NCBI GenBank assembly: GCA_946811695.1
Contig: OX328130.1
Span: 77,169,599 to 77,233,598 of the forward strand
DNA: 64,000 nucleotides
Source: Gonocerus acuteangulatus
Lineage: Eukaryota; Arthropoda; Insecta; Hemiptera; Coreidae
Direction of reading: 5' to 3'
In this document: positions 1 to 11,631 of the stretch, piece by piece
Layout of the letters: the number at the start of each line of letters is the position of its first letter
Position numbering within the stretch: position 1 is the stretch's first letter
Translations under genes and position numbers: made by a program
The notes under the pieces: model-generated
The model's input: only the letters and a program-made list of their open reading frames with translations
Database searches by the model: none
Told to the model about the DNA's origin: nothing

Positions 1-64
1 GTGCCGACAAGAAAATTCCGCGTTTCAGAACCCCTAGAGACCGAAAATAACGGTGGTTCAAATT

Positions 65-157
<93 letters not shown>

Positions 158-330
158 CTGTTCGCTCATTTCTGGCTTCCCTGATGGTCCGATTTTGATG
201 AAATTTGGTACAAAAATCCTTCGTCCAATTTGAAAGGTCAAGTTCGTTAACCAGAAAAATCCGCCCACTGGAAGATGGCGTTTGGAGCAAAATTCGCGCA
301 AAAAAATCGTAACGCTTACGTTTTTGAGTT
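1..330 (+). repeat. Microsatellite-bearing dispersed repeat (R1), copy 1
   Basis: Order: AAAATTCCGCGTTTCAGAAC, then CGGTGGTTCAAATTTG, a (TA)n tract at 66-162, TTGTCTGTTCGCTC, and the unit CCGATTTTGATGAAATTTGG. The same order is seen at 35640-35850 and, inverted, at 59086-59340, so the microsatellite is part of the repeat. Confidence 0.7.
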
Positions 331-450
331 CATAAGCTTGTAAGTACTCTTTTTATAGGCCTCTTGGGCTAGGAAAACGAATGGAACCATTTTCAAGGCG
401 ATAGCCTTAACCGTTTTCGAGAAAACTGAAAAAATAATTTTGGTTTGGGT

Positions 451-1136
451 GCTTAGAATCATGGGATTCAGTTGAAACATTTACTGCATGATCTACTTTC
501 ATTATAACTAATATGTTGAAATTTTGGTTGCGTTTGGAGTTAAGGAAGGGTTAGAATAAAATATTTTATTAACAGACATAAAAAAGTTTTGGTAACTTTG
601 TATACATTCCTTAATATCTCGAAAAAGGTTGAGAATTTGGAAAACGGAAGAATACCATTAGAACGCTTACTAAATTCTCTACAAAAAAGGTTCTAATGAA
701 AGTTTTTATTAGGCGATGTCAATCGGAGAAATAAGTGCTTAAAACTATAAAGTAATTGATTTCGCTTATTCGAACTGTTCTTTTTTGATACTTAAAATTA
801 TGGGATTCAGTTGAAACATTTTCTGCATGTTTGAATTTCATCAACACTAATATATTAAAATTTTGGTTACGTTTGGAGCTAAGGAAGGATTAGAATAAAA
901 TATTTTATTAACAGACATGAAATGTTTTGGGAACTTCGTATACCTTCCCTAATATCTCGAAGACGGTTAGGAATATTGGTAAACGGAGGGTTAGCTACTA
1001 GGGGGGGGGAAGCTTACTACATACTACATGTTCTACAAAAAAGATTCTGAAACAATTTTTGATTAGGCTATGTCAATCGGAGAAATAAGTGCTTAAACTT
1101 TGAAGTAATTGATTTCGTTTATTCGAACGGTTCTTT
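451..1136 (+). repeat. Tandem duplication, unit about 340 bp
   Basis: Two diverged units begin at about 451 and 790. Shared segments include ATGGGATTCAGTTGAAACAT, AAAATATTTTATTAACAGAC and TGTCAATCGGAGAAATAAGT. They lie in the Y-box intron; no coding potential. Confidence 0.75.
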
Positions 1137-1388
1137 TTGTTTGTTTTTATTCCTTGTTATTTTGTAATTGCTTAAAGTTGGATAATGTATTTGACAATAA
1201 AACAGATTGATTAAAATAAGAAAAAGAATTCATTGTTAAAAATATATCAGGCTGTACCGTATGAAATGTCAGTTTTGGATTTGTCGATTTCCTTCAAATG
1301 TCTTGAAACTGTCGAGGCTCCTACTCCGAGTTCTTTGGCATATTCCCTAGTGTTTTTAATTGCTTATAGTAGTCAAATGTATTTGTCA

Positions 1389-2582
1389 AAAGTCCGTCAC
1401 GCAGGAGCTGCATAACTAAGCACTTTCCTCAGAATTTGGGTAGTGTAGATTGCTTTCCAGAACAATTTGCTTAAAATATCCTACATAAATAAAATAAAAA
1501 CATGAATAGTTCTCTTTTAAATTTGTAATGAGTAACTGATCAATTAATAATTTGCTTCCAGAGTTATGTTTACACATGGTACCTATTACACTACGTAATA
1601 AATACAAAAAACCTCATATTATCGTGTTTTGATCTAACGCAGGAACAGGATACAGTCACTCTAGTGGTTGAAAGCGCTCCTTGCAGCGGCTTTGTGAACC
1701 TACGTCTGACGGGCTTTTCTATTGAAATATATTACAAATTAAACCCCCGCTTTCCGATTGACCGATTCAGCTCATTTTTACAACACTTCTTTCTCATGAG
1801 TTACCCACGACGTATACCGCGTTTCGTTACAATACAGCAGAAATTACGACCGGTATGAGTATATTAAGAATTTGGGACCCCCCCTTCTAATGAACCGATT
1901 TAGTTTATTTTTACAACACATATTTACCTGTAGATTACCACTACGAATACCGAGTTTCGTCGAAATATACCAAAAATCACGGCTGGTAGTGGCGAATTGG
2001 TATTGTGGGTCCGGAGTAAACCCCCCCCCCCCTCCTAATGAACCGATTTAGTTTATTTTTACAACAGTTATTTACCTGTGGATTACCACTACGAATACCG
2101 AGTTTCATCGAAATATACCAAAAATCACGGCTGGTAGTGGCGAATTGGTATTGTGGGTCCGGAGTAAACCCCCCCTTCTAATGAACCGATTTAGTTCATT
2201 TTTATATCTCACTTTTCTCACTATATTACCACTACGAATACCGAGTTTCGTTGAAATATAACAAATATTACGGCTGACATAGTCAAATTAGTGTTTTGGG
2301 TTCGGGGTAAACCCCCCTTCCGGTGGACCGACTTTGGTGGTTAACGAACTCGTTCAATCGTTTGCTAATTGAATGCTATATACCAAGTTTCGTGACGAAA
2401 AAACAAAAACTCTGGCCGCTATCGTGTTAACAGACACATATATATATATATATAAATAAATTTTAACGGGGGTCATTTTCGGTGTCTACTAGGTAGGATC
2501 GATAAAGATTTGAAGAAATTTTTCGAAAATTCCGTCATGAGTCCAACCTCAATAGCTACTTTCCTTCGGAGGAAAGTGCTAA
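1389..2582 (+). repeat. Dispersed repeat R2, copy 1 (inverted relative to 57237-58325)
   Basis: Almost the whole stretch reappears inverted at 57237-58325, including GTCCGTCACGCAGGAGCTGC at one end. AGCACTTTCCTC occurs near the left end (1419-1430) and its reverse complement at 2569-2580, like short terminal inverted repeats. It carries an internal array at 1877-2260. No ORF of note; class unknown. Confidence 0.7.
1877..2260 (+). repeat. Tandem array within R2, unit about 150 bp
   Basis: Three units each start with a C-tract and CTAATGAACCGATTTAGTT and contain TACCACTACGAATACCGAGT. The inverted R2 copy has about two units, so unit number varies between copies. Confidence 0.75.
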
Positions 2583-3672
2583 TAAAACAGGATACGTATG
2601 ATTAGAATCAATATTTTGTTTGTTAGAATTCGAAGATGCCGTATGAATATCTAGATTACAGTACTGGTGTTGATTTCGTTCTTTAGAATTATTCTTGGTA
2701 TTCCCTATTTTCATCTGTTACCCATAGTTTTTTATTGTTAGTAGGTTTTTCTTATTGATTATAGAATATAAATCTATTTGGCTATAAAACAGGATACGTA
2801 AAATTAGTGACAATGTTTCGGAGATTTCTGAGCGAAATACTTTTAAGATTTTCTACCACCACGAACGGCTTTTTTCCTCTATTTTTATCCACTAGATAGG
2901 CTTTATTTTGCATATTATTCTATATAAGTCTTATTCAGCAGGGAATTCTGATGAAATGTCGTGTTTTTGCTGTGGATTTTAAATACAATGTATCGAAGAT
3001 TGGATAACATTAGCGAGTCTACATAGTTAAGAACCGACGACGGAGGATTACTTCTTGCTATGATTTAGTCTACATACGTATATTAAGTCCTAAATCCAAA
3101 AAATAAACTTCACAACGGTTAGATACTATGAGCGAATATGGCGGTTCAATGCCCGTAGAAACAAGGGGGCCGCAGGAAATTTACCTGCTAAGAGTTAATC
3201 CTCAAGAGCTGTAAATATACCCCAGGTATCTGTCGACACAAATACAAAGCCTAGGCGGAGAGCTCCCCAAAAACACAGATCCAAACATAGGTTATATATT
3301 AAATATTCATAAAGACTACTTAGTTGTAACCCGATTCATCAATTAGCAATCAATAGTTTTCAACAAAGGTTATATACTAAATATTGATAAAAAGTATTTA
3401 ATTAGAAAAAAAAAAAACAATATTCCACAAGACTTGTTTTTGGTCCATTTGTGTCTACTCCATAGACTTAATTAGGTATATTATTCTATTGTAGTTGGGC
3501 AACTAAACTTTGTTTTATTTTGTTAAATAAAGTTTTTTTTCTTGACTTGTTATTCGTCAAGACTTTTATTTGTCCTTGTGTATTTACTAGATAGGTTTTA
3601 TTCGGCATATTATTCTATATAGGCTATATTAGGCAGGGTATTCTACTCAATCTTGTGTACTTCTTCTTGATC
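2583..3672. other. Y-box intron, unassigned
   Basis: AT-rich intron sequence. A short motif (tagataggctttatt, then gcatattattctatata) recurs at 2893, 3589 and, in part, near 3945. No gene or recognised element. Confidence 0.5.
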
Positions 3673-3680
3673 CTTCTGTA

Positions 3681-3929
3681 CATGGGCGTATATAAAAACA
3701 ATTTTGGGGGGGGGGGGGGGGCTGAGACCATTTCCAGGGTATGGAATACTAAATATTTAGAGCTTGGAATAGTTTTAGGCAACTAAAACGCTATTACACG
3801 TAAAATAAAATATGTTTTATGAACTAAGTGATCTTATTTAATTTATTTTTAAGGGTTTTACGAGAAGTTTTTATCATTAATTCAAAATTTCGGGAGGGGC
3901 TGCAGCCCCCCCCCTCATATACGCCCATG
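3681..3929 (+). mobile_element. hAT-like MITE, copy 1, with 8-bp TSD
   Basis: 249 bp flanked by exact duplications CTTCTGTA (3673-3680 and 3930-3937). Ends are CATGGGCGTATATA and its near reverse complement. A G-tract near the left end and a C-tract near the right end can pair. An 8-bp TSD and GGGCG ends are hAT features; assignment is an inference. No transposase. Confidence 0.8.
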
Positions 3930-4609
3930 CTTCTGTATCCTCTAGAAAGGCTTTATTAGGCATATATTGTATTGATTTACAGAGCTTTGCTTTAGAATGA
4001 GAGCCAGATTCTGTAATTTCCGCTTCTGTGTAAAAGTTAGCTACTGTCGGTGTCCCTGACGCCTTAATATCACTTTTATTTGAGATGTTCGAGAGGATTT
4101 TGACAATTTTCACGAGATATATAAAAAAAAAAAGTTTTTTTCTTTTCTAAGCTTATCAAATGGCACTAGGGACATGAACGGAACCGCGCTAAGATGCTGC
4201 AGTTCCTGCGAGTCGGACTTTTTTACATGTACATCACTTCTGGGAAACATTCTATACTTTTCCATTCTATTAACGTTTATATCGTTTTGAATGTTTCGTA
4301 ATGATATGTACGTCTGTAATGAAACACATTAATGTATAGTCGTAGGATACTTTTCCAGAGTATTTTTAATTTAAGTTGTTTCACTGCCAACTTGCCTCGG
4401 CTCTTAGCGAGTTCGTTACACTTCCTCTCCTATTTTTGGACTTTACTATAAATACTACTTTTTTACCTCATGGAAATTGTTTAAAGCAACTTCCAAAGGT
4501 TTTAATAATTACTTGAAACATATAGTAATAGCCTTACTAGCAGATAGACACAGTATTACAACAGCTAAGAAATAAACGTATACATAACAAATTGTAAAAC
4601 TCCCAATAG

Positions 4610-4611
<2 letters not shown>

Positions 4612-4670
<59 letters not shown>
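4612..4670. repeat. (TA)n microsatellite
   Basis: Uninterrupted TA dinucleotides. Confidence 0.95.
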
Positions 4671-4675
<5 letters not shown>

Positions 4676-5013
4676 CCCATGATATTTTTATCATGATCTT
4701 TTATAAGGTGTAGATGATTAAGGTTCGGTCATTTCTTAAATAAAACTACATTTTATAACTAAAATGAGTAATATTTAGTGACTTCAAAAATTTTACATTT
4801 TATATAAAGCCTTAATTACAATTTGCTTACAATGAGCCTCGTACTCATAAAGGAGATTTAAAAAAAAAAACACAGATTTTATTGTGAAATAATAGGGGCC
4901 GCTAATACTTATTATCATATAGTGTATTGTATGTTTTTTCTTATTTTTTTTTTTTTTTTTTTTTAAGATTACTTTCTATTAATTATTTTTTCTTTTCTTG
5001 TTTTTTTTTTTAG

Positions 5014-5047
5014 AAAAGACACAGGCGAGGACGTGTTCGTGCATCAG
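5014..5047 (+). CDS. yps: Y-box gene, 34-nt cold-shock domain microexon
   Basis: This exon lies between a polypyrimidine tract ending in TAG (5011-5013) and a GTATAG donor at 5048. It supplies the last base of an Arg codon and then [11 protein letters not shown], which is the RNP2 strand of the cold-shock domain. A 34-nt exon encoding this same peptide is known in vertebrate YBX genes, so size and phase look anciently conserved. It is too short for ORF finders. Confidence 0.93.
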
Positions 5048-7596
5048 GTATAGTATTTATTTATTTTATTTTTTTAAATAATAGAATTTATTTGAGTAAA
5101 CCGTATATATATTGTTATACTAAAAAAAATAAAAATAATTTAATTAGCCACACGTTGATGTGCCAAAATGTTATAATATAAAAGATATGTTTTATTTTTA
5201 ATAAATTTATTTACGTACGCCTCTATGTTAGGAGCCAATATAATAAAAAAAATTATAATATTTAATTTTAAAAAACTCTTTTATCTCAGGGTTCGGGTTC
5301 GAGTCCAGTAAAGTAAAACAAAAATAATCTTGTATTCGTCTTTGCCCGCCTTTTTTTTTACCTTTAACGGTTATTCGAATTTAAAACTTTTAAATATGTA
5401 ATGTAAAATATCATTACATTTGCACTTCTGTCAACAAAAAAAAAAAAATATTAAAAAAAAATGATTTATGCTCGGTTTTAAAATAAAAATAGAATTCAAA
5501 ATTTAAATTTGGTTATCGAGATTAAAACTATTGGTCAGCTTATTTCTTTATTTCAATTATTATTTTTTATTGTTCAATTTTAAACATTATATTATCAAAA
5601 CTATCTTATCCTAAACTAATATGATTATTAAATTTATGATAAATTTTTAAATATTATTATCATCAATTAAATCTTATACTAAACTAATTTTTGTTATTTA
5701 TAAATGCTTAACTAGTACTAAATTTAAAAATTGTCCTGGATCCATTATTTATCATTAGTATCTTTTTGCATCTGTCCGAATTATTCCTAAGGATTTGTTT
5801 TATTCTCTTACGTGGTGGCCGATTTAATTTTGCAATTTTTTCTATCCTATTTTGACATTGATACTTAAAAAGAAATTTTACTTTATTTCCAAAATTGATG
5901 TCCAAATTTTTCAGATTATTGTTGTTAACATCTTTATTCATTATATTATTTTGATTATTACCATTATTATTATTATAACTCATTATTTTAAGATTAATTA
6001 TAGGATCATCAACTAATTTTTTAATGTTATATTGTTTCAAATTCTTCTCCATAACGTCTGTACTTATTTTATTTTTTAAATTATCATTAGTTATTTTATT
6101 TTTAATTATTTGATTTATTTTCTCATTTTTATTATTCAAACTACTCAACAATATTTCTTTACTTTTACCATCTTCATTCATTAAACAAACATACTCACTT
6201 TCATCTTTGGTTTCAACAAATATTTTATTTTCTTCAAATTTTTTATCATTAATACTACAATCATAATTTAAATTATCTTTTATTAATTCACTTAAATTAT
6301 CATTACATTTAATTAAATTTTCATCATTTTTATTAAGAATGTTATCAGTCAATGTTTTTAAATCGTCAATTCGTCTGGCTTGTTCTGTTTTTAAATCGTT
6401 GATTTGGTTGGCTAGTTCTGTTTTTAAATCGTTGAATTGGTTACTTAGGATGGCTTGTCCTTTTTTTAAATCGTCGAATTGGCTGCGTAGTTCTGTTTTT
6501 AATTGGTTATTTTGGCTTAGTAACATTTGCAGGAGCTGGCCCAGAGTATTAGCCATTGGTTGTAGGAACTCGCCACTAGCAACATCGGCCGTTTCCGAGA
6601 ATTCGACTTCCTCGCATTGGATGACGTCATCACCAGACGCGTTCTGGCTTCCATTCGAAATATTTAAAATACTTCTTTCCGACATTTTAATTTATTTATT
6701 ATTACTTTACTTAGCCACACGTTGGGCGCCAAAATGTTATAATAAAAAAAATAAAAATAATTTAATTAGCCACACGTTGATGTGCCAAAATGTTATAATA
6801 TAAAAAATATGTTTTATTTTTAATAAATTTATTTACGTACGCCTCTATGTTAGGAGCCAATATAATAAAAAAAATTATAATATTTAATTTTAAAAAACTC
6901 TTTTATCTCAGGGTTCGGGTTCGAGTCCAGTAAAGTAAAACAAAAATAATTTTAACTAATAAAAAACAAAACAAAAGAAAAAAAACTCATAGATAAGTTA
7001 TATCCAGGCATAGATAAACAAGCATTACCTGATATAAAGCCAGCTCGGTATTCTGCATAGGACAAGATCTTCTTTAGAATTGTATCTTCTTTTTACTGAA
7101 CTGCACTTATGAGACTGTCTCTTCTTGTAAACTGAACTATCGAGATGAGATTGTATCTTCTTGTAAACTGAATTGCTTTTAACAGACTGACATATGAACT
7201 AGAGCTGCATTCGGAATGGCGTTGTTTCTTTAAACTGCACTATCTGTGACTCTTGTAACCGACTCTACTAGAGCTGCATCAGGAATGGCGTTGTTTCTTG
7301 GCGGGAGCGTCATACCGGTATCCAATGCTACCTGTATCGACTGCTAGACAAATATAACCAATAATATTTGTTTATCTCAATGAATTTAACATATCAATGA
7401 GCTTTTTGATCATCCGAATTTTCTGTGTTAGTTTTTTAATTTAGAACTTTTAATTTCTGATGAAAATTAATATAAGAGAAATTTATTTGTTTTTTATTTT
7501 CAGCAAATCTTGTATTCGTCTTTGCCCGCCTTTTTTTTTTACCTTTAACGGTTATTCGAATTTAAAACTTTTAAATATGTAATGTAAAATATCATT

Positions 7597-7650
<54 letters not shown>

Positions 7651-8657
7651 TAGGGGAAGGTGTTGTACCTCTGATCATATTGTACCTTTGACCACCAAGG
7701 CTGTGGCGGCATGTAGCTACATTTTATAAATTTTGGTGTAATTAGTGTTTAGCTCCTTCCCTAGAGGGCTTGTGTAACCTACTTTGGATTATTCAAGTCA
7801 ATGAGGATTCTTGCAAAAAATACTTGTCCATTTCTACCATTAAAATGTAAGTTATTTATTGATGACGTTTTGCCTCATAATATTTTTTGTATTAAGTCTT
7901 TTTAGATGGAAATCATTTGACAAAGTAGCTATTACAATAAGAAACATGGTGTAGCCTCTGAAATTGATTTATCTTAATCCTAAAATTTTTAGCATACTTT
8001 TAAATTTTCACTACCAGGGTGTTGTACCTCTGACCACGACTAGTTGTTGTTCCTTTGACCAGGTCAAAGGTACAACACACCTGAGTATTTTTTTATAATT
8101 CAACTTTTATGTTCTTTTGCTACAAATTTTTAAAAAATAATTAATATTACTATTACATATTTAGTTGCAGAGATCTGTGTTATTAAATGTCCAATGTTTA
8201 AGATCCAAAATTTGAAAAACAAACTTTAAGTGACAAGTTTATGAGAGAAGATGAAAATTTGTATGATATTGATGTTGAAGACACTGTGGCCATACTTCCA
8301 TACCCTACTATTGGTAGTGGATCTGCTTGACAAATAAAACGCTTATCGGTTGGACTGGATTTTTCAGCATATTAAGCATAACATAATATCAATAATAGTT
8401 TTTTTTTATTATGCTTACAATTAATTACAATATTACTGAATACAATTTTTTTTCTGGACTGGTGTATTGTTTTTACGTGGTCAGAGGTACAACTACATGT
8501 TGTACATTTGACCACTGGACGATTATTTTTTTTTTAAATTAATAAAAAATATTAAATGTAAAGCTAGAACCTTGAAAAAATTAAATATGATAAGCAATAG
8601 AATACTAATTAAAAAAAAAATCAATTTTGCAAAGTGGTCAAATGTACAACATGTGTA

Positions 8658-8715
<58 letters not shown>

Positions 8716-11111
8716 CATATATTTATTTATTTGTACATATCAGTTCTTTAAACAATGAATAGAGACTGAAATTACTGTAATTTATTAATAACTTAGTAAG
8801 TAAAAAAATTACTGTTAAAATTGTGAAATAAAAACAGATATTTTTTTATTTATGTACAAGATAATAAGATTTTTTAAATTATTCCTTGTGAGCATTTGAA
8901 TAGAGTTTTTATTTGTTTGTTCCAGTCTGCTATAGTAAAAAACAACCCTAAGAAGGCAGTGCGGTCGGTCGGTGACGGGGAAACGGTTGAGTTTGACGTC
9001 GTTGCTGGAGAGAAAGGGAACGAGGCGGCAAACGTAACCGGCCCTGGAGGTGAAGCAGTTAAAGGAAGTCCTTACGCTGCTGATAAGCGCCGTGGTTATC
9101 GCCAATGGTTCTTTAGGGGCCGTGGTGGAGGAAGGCGCTCAGGACCACCACCAGCACAGGCAAGGAATGGTATGTTACTCAAATATTCTCATGATATTTA
9201 TGCAAAGATATTTTCTATAGTATATTTAACGGTTTAAGACTGAGCATTCTATAACTTATGCCAGCTAATGGGTCTTCAAATCTTATTTTATTTTTCGTTA
9301 AGACGTTTTGGTTCATGCCATTATCAGTCTCTATAAAAAACATGAAAATAACTAAGTTAAGATGGCCGTGCACATTAAGTTCAAATCTCAAGGCAGAGAC
9401 TACACAGTTCGGCCTGAAGGTATGGACTGAACGGATCTAGCACACACACGATAAGTTAATAAACCTCAAGGCAGGGACTGCATAGTCCAGTTATAGTAGA
9501 CCCACTGAATGTGAAGCAAAAAAGGCAAGGAATAGTTTGCACTCTTACAATTACAATACTTTAAGATTAATATGCAACCAATTTTTCCATACACAAAATG
9601 CACCCCACTGACCTCTGCTTTGTCATAGCTATATTCATAGTTCCAAAATTTTATTTTAATTTATAACATCATTGTCTGAGTTTATTTATTTTATTTTCAG
9701 AGTGTTAACGAAGAATAAAATAATATTTAAAGATCCCTAAGCTAGCACAAGCAGAAATATTATTACAACAAACTAAGTTTCACATAATATGCACATTTTA
9801 TCTAAAAAAGGAGGCGTTTTCCTTAAACTTAAATAACATTGTAAATACATTTTTTTTATAATTATATATTATTTATTTCAATGTATATGAAGTACCTTAA
9901 AAAAATACATTCATCAGATAGGCGGGTAACATGTGTTGTAAGAATAAACGTTTTGACGCAGAATTAATTCAGTTTTTAATTATTGATAATTTTTTTTTTA
10001 TTTACTAAAATGATATATTCTTTTTGTTAGAAGGGAACGAAGAAGAAGGAACTGGTAACAGGGAAGAAGGGAAGCCGAGAAGATACAGAAACAGGAGGTT
10101 CATCATCGGCTCGGCCTATCCTAGGAGGCAGCAGGTACGTACACTCACGCATGTATCATACACTCTTTCCGTGCGGTTCCTCCTTCCCTCCATAGGGGGG
10201 ATCCTGCTTATGATGTTGACCTCATGACACAATCCGGATGTAACAACCAGAAAATTTCACGTTTCCAACCTTAACCCTTTGACGGGCACATTTCGCTATG
10301 TTGGAATTTTTTTAATTTATATTTGGGAGTCTGGGGGGCATCCATTTATTAAATATGAACCCAGGATGTTGAAAAAAAAATTGTATTCATGAATATGGGG
10401 TAGGCCGCTTATTCGGGCCTTGCCCATTCCAGGCATCGGGAATTCCCGATATGCAATGCCCGCGATACGTCGTAAAGCCAGTCGCAAAGATCCCGAAAAT
10501 GAAAATGGTTCATTCGATGGCGTTGCCCTAAGATTGGCAGGCTTTAAAAAAAAAAATATTGCTGAATAATTTATAATAATAATATAATGCTAGCCCACAA
10601 TATCATTTCAGAAAGAATTGAGAAAAATATTTCATTAGGAATGCCAAAAAAAAGTATTTTTTCCTTCCAGTCTCACGAGAGTAAGGTACTTATGAGACGA
10701 ATCAGTGAATAACATGTAAGCGATATACTCATTTCAATTAAAATCAATTAATTCCTAATCTAGAATGTATAAAAGAATTATTACATACTTTGAAACGATT
10801 TCCGGATAAGATGAGTGATCCAGAGAGCCAATAATGCACGGCCAACACTGACACAAGACTGACCGGTCGGGGTGCGGGAATGGGCAAGGACCGCTTAATC
10901 GGTCAACTTCGTCATTTCTCGGCTCCTCGGGCCCAAGAACTCCAAATACTATTTTTTGGCATACCCCGGCATCTAGCAGGAAGCATTGGAACCAATTCCG
11001 CCTCACTCGCGTCATTTTTTAATTTCAGCAAGCAGTGGCCGTTGAAGCGGCCCTTGCCCGTTAAGGGGTTAAATATCATGAAAATACTGGTGGTTCAAAT
11101 TTGTGCGTTTT

Positions 11112-11182
<71 letters not shown>

Positions 11183-11564
11183 TTGCACATCTAATCCTCT
11201 ATTACAGAAGCAGACTCAAAGATATAAAGTAATATGTAATAATTGAGATACGGCGCTAATGGCCAAGTTGTAGATGCGCCATAAAAAAAAAAATAAATAA
11301 ATAAAAAAAAAAAAAAAATGAGACATGAACCATACAATTTTATAAAAAATGAAATTTCCTCCTCAAATTAAATAATATCAAATTTACAAGCACATAACCT
11401 GAAGATATAATGCATGTATAAAAAAATAATGCAAAATCATACAGACAATTGGATTGAAAATGGCTTATATTATAGCCGAAACGTTTCCACGACAAAAATG
11501 TAATTAAAATACAAAACTATTGAAGACTTAATAAGCTGTTACCAATTACCTAGAACTGTATATT

Positions 11565-11631
<67 letters not shown>

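Larger units (their letters stand above)
5113..7599 (-). mobile_element. Gag-only LTR retrotransposon in Y-box intron
   Basis: In minus orientation: 5' LTR 7599-6735, primer-binding site 6731-6714, gag-like ORF 6685-5708, 3' LTR 5418-5113. LTRs start TGTAATG and end TATAACA (TG...CA). The insertion lies in TA-rich DNA, so the TSD is not resolvable. Internal DNA is only about 1.3 kb, with no protease, RT or integrase, so the element is non-autonomous. It sits between two cold-shock exons without touching splice sites. Confidence 0.8.
10150..11178 (+). repeat. R1 copy split by a TTAA element
   Basis: GCGGTTCCTCCTTCCCTCC, AAAATTTCACGTTTCC, then the insertion 10275-11068, then ACTGGTGGTTCAAATTTGTG and a (TA)n tract. 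Joining the flanks restores the order seen in R1 at 1-66 and 35640-35700. Confidence 0.65.

Noticed and set aside
1..5013. Missing first exons of the Y-box gene
   Set aside because: No sequence encoding the WFN/GYGFI part of the cold-shock domain with a donor was found; it must lie upstream.
6339..6803. Plus-strand open frame over the gag-like ORF
   Set aside because: Repetitive Phe-Lys-Ser complement of the heptad region; runs into the LTR. A shadow.
6949..7503. A spliced intron as the reason for the LTR length difference
   Set aside because: No GT donor at the matching edge on either strand; a simple deletion fits better.
8896..9237. ORF starting at ATG 8896 as a small independent gene
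   Set aside because: The Met is intronic; the acceptor at 8925 and the VHQ-SAI continuity show it is an internal Y-box exon.
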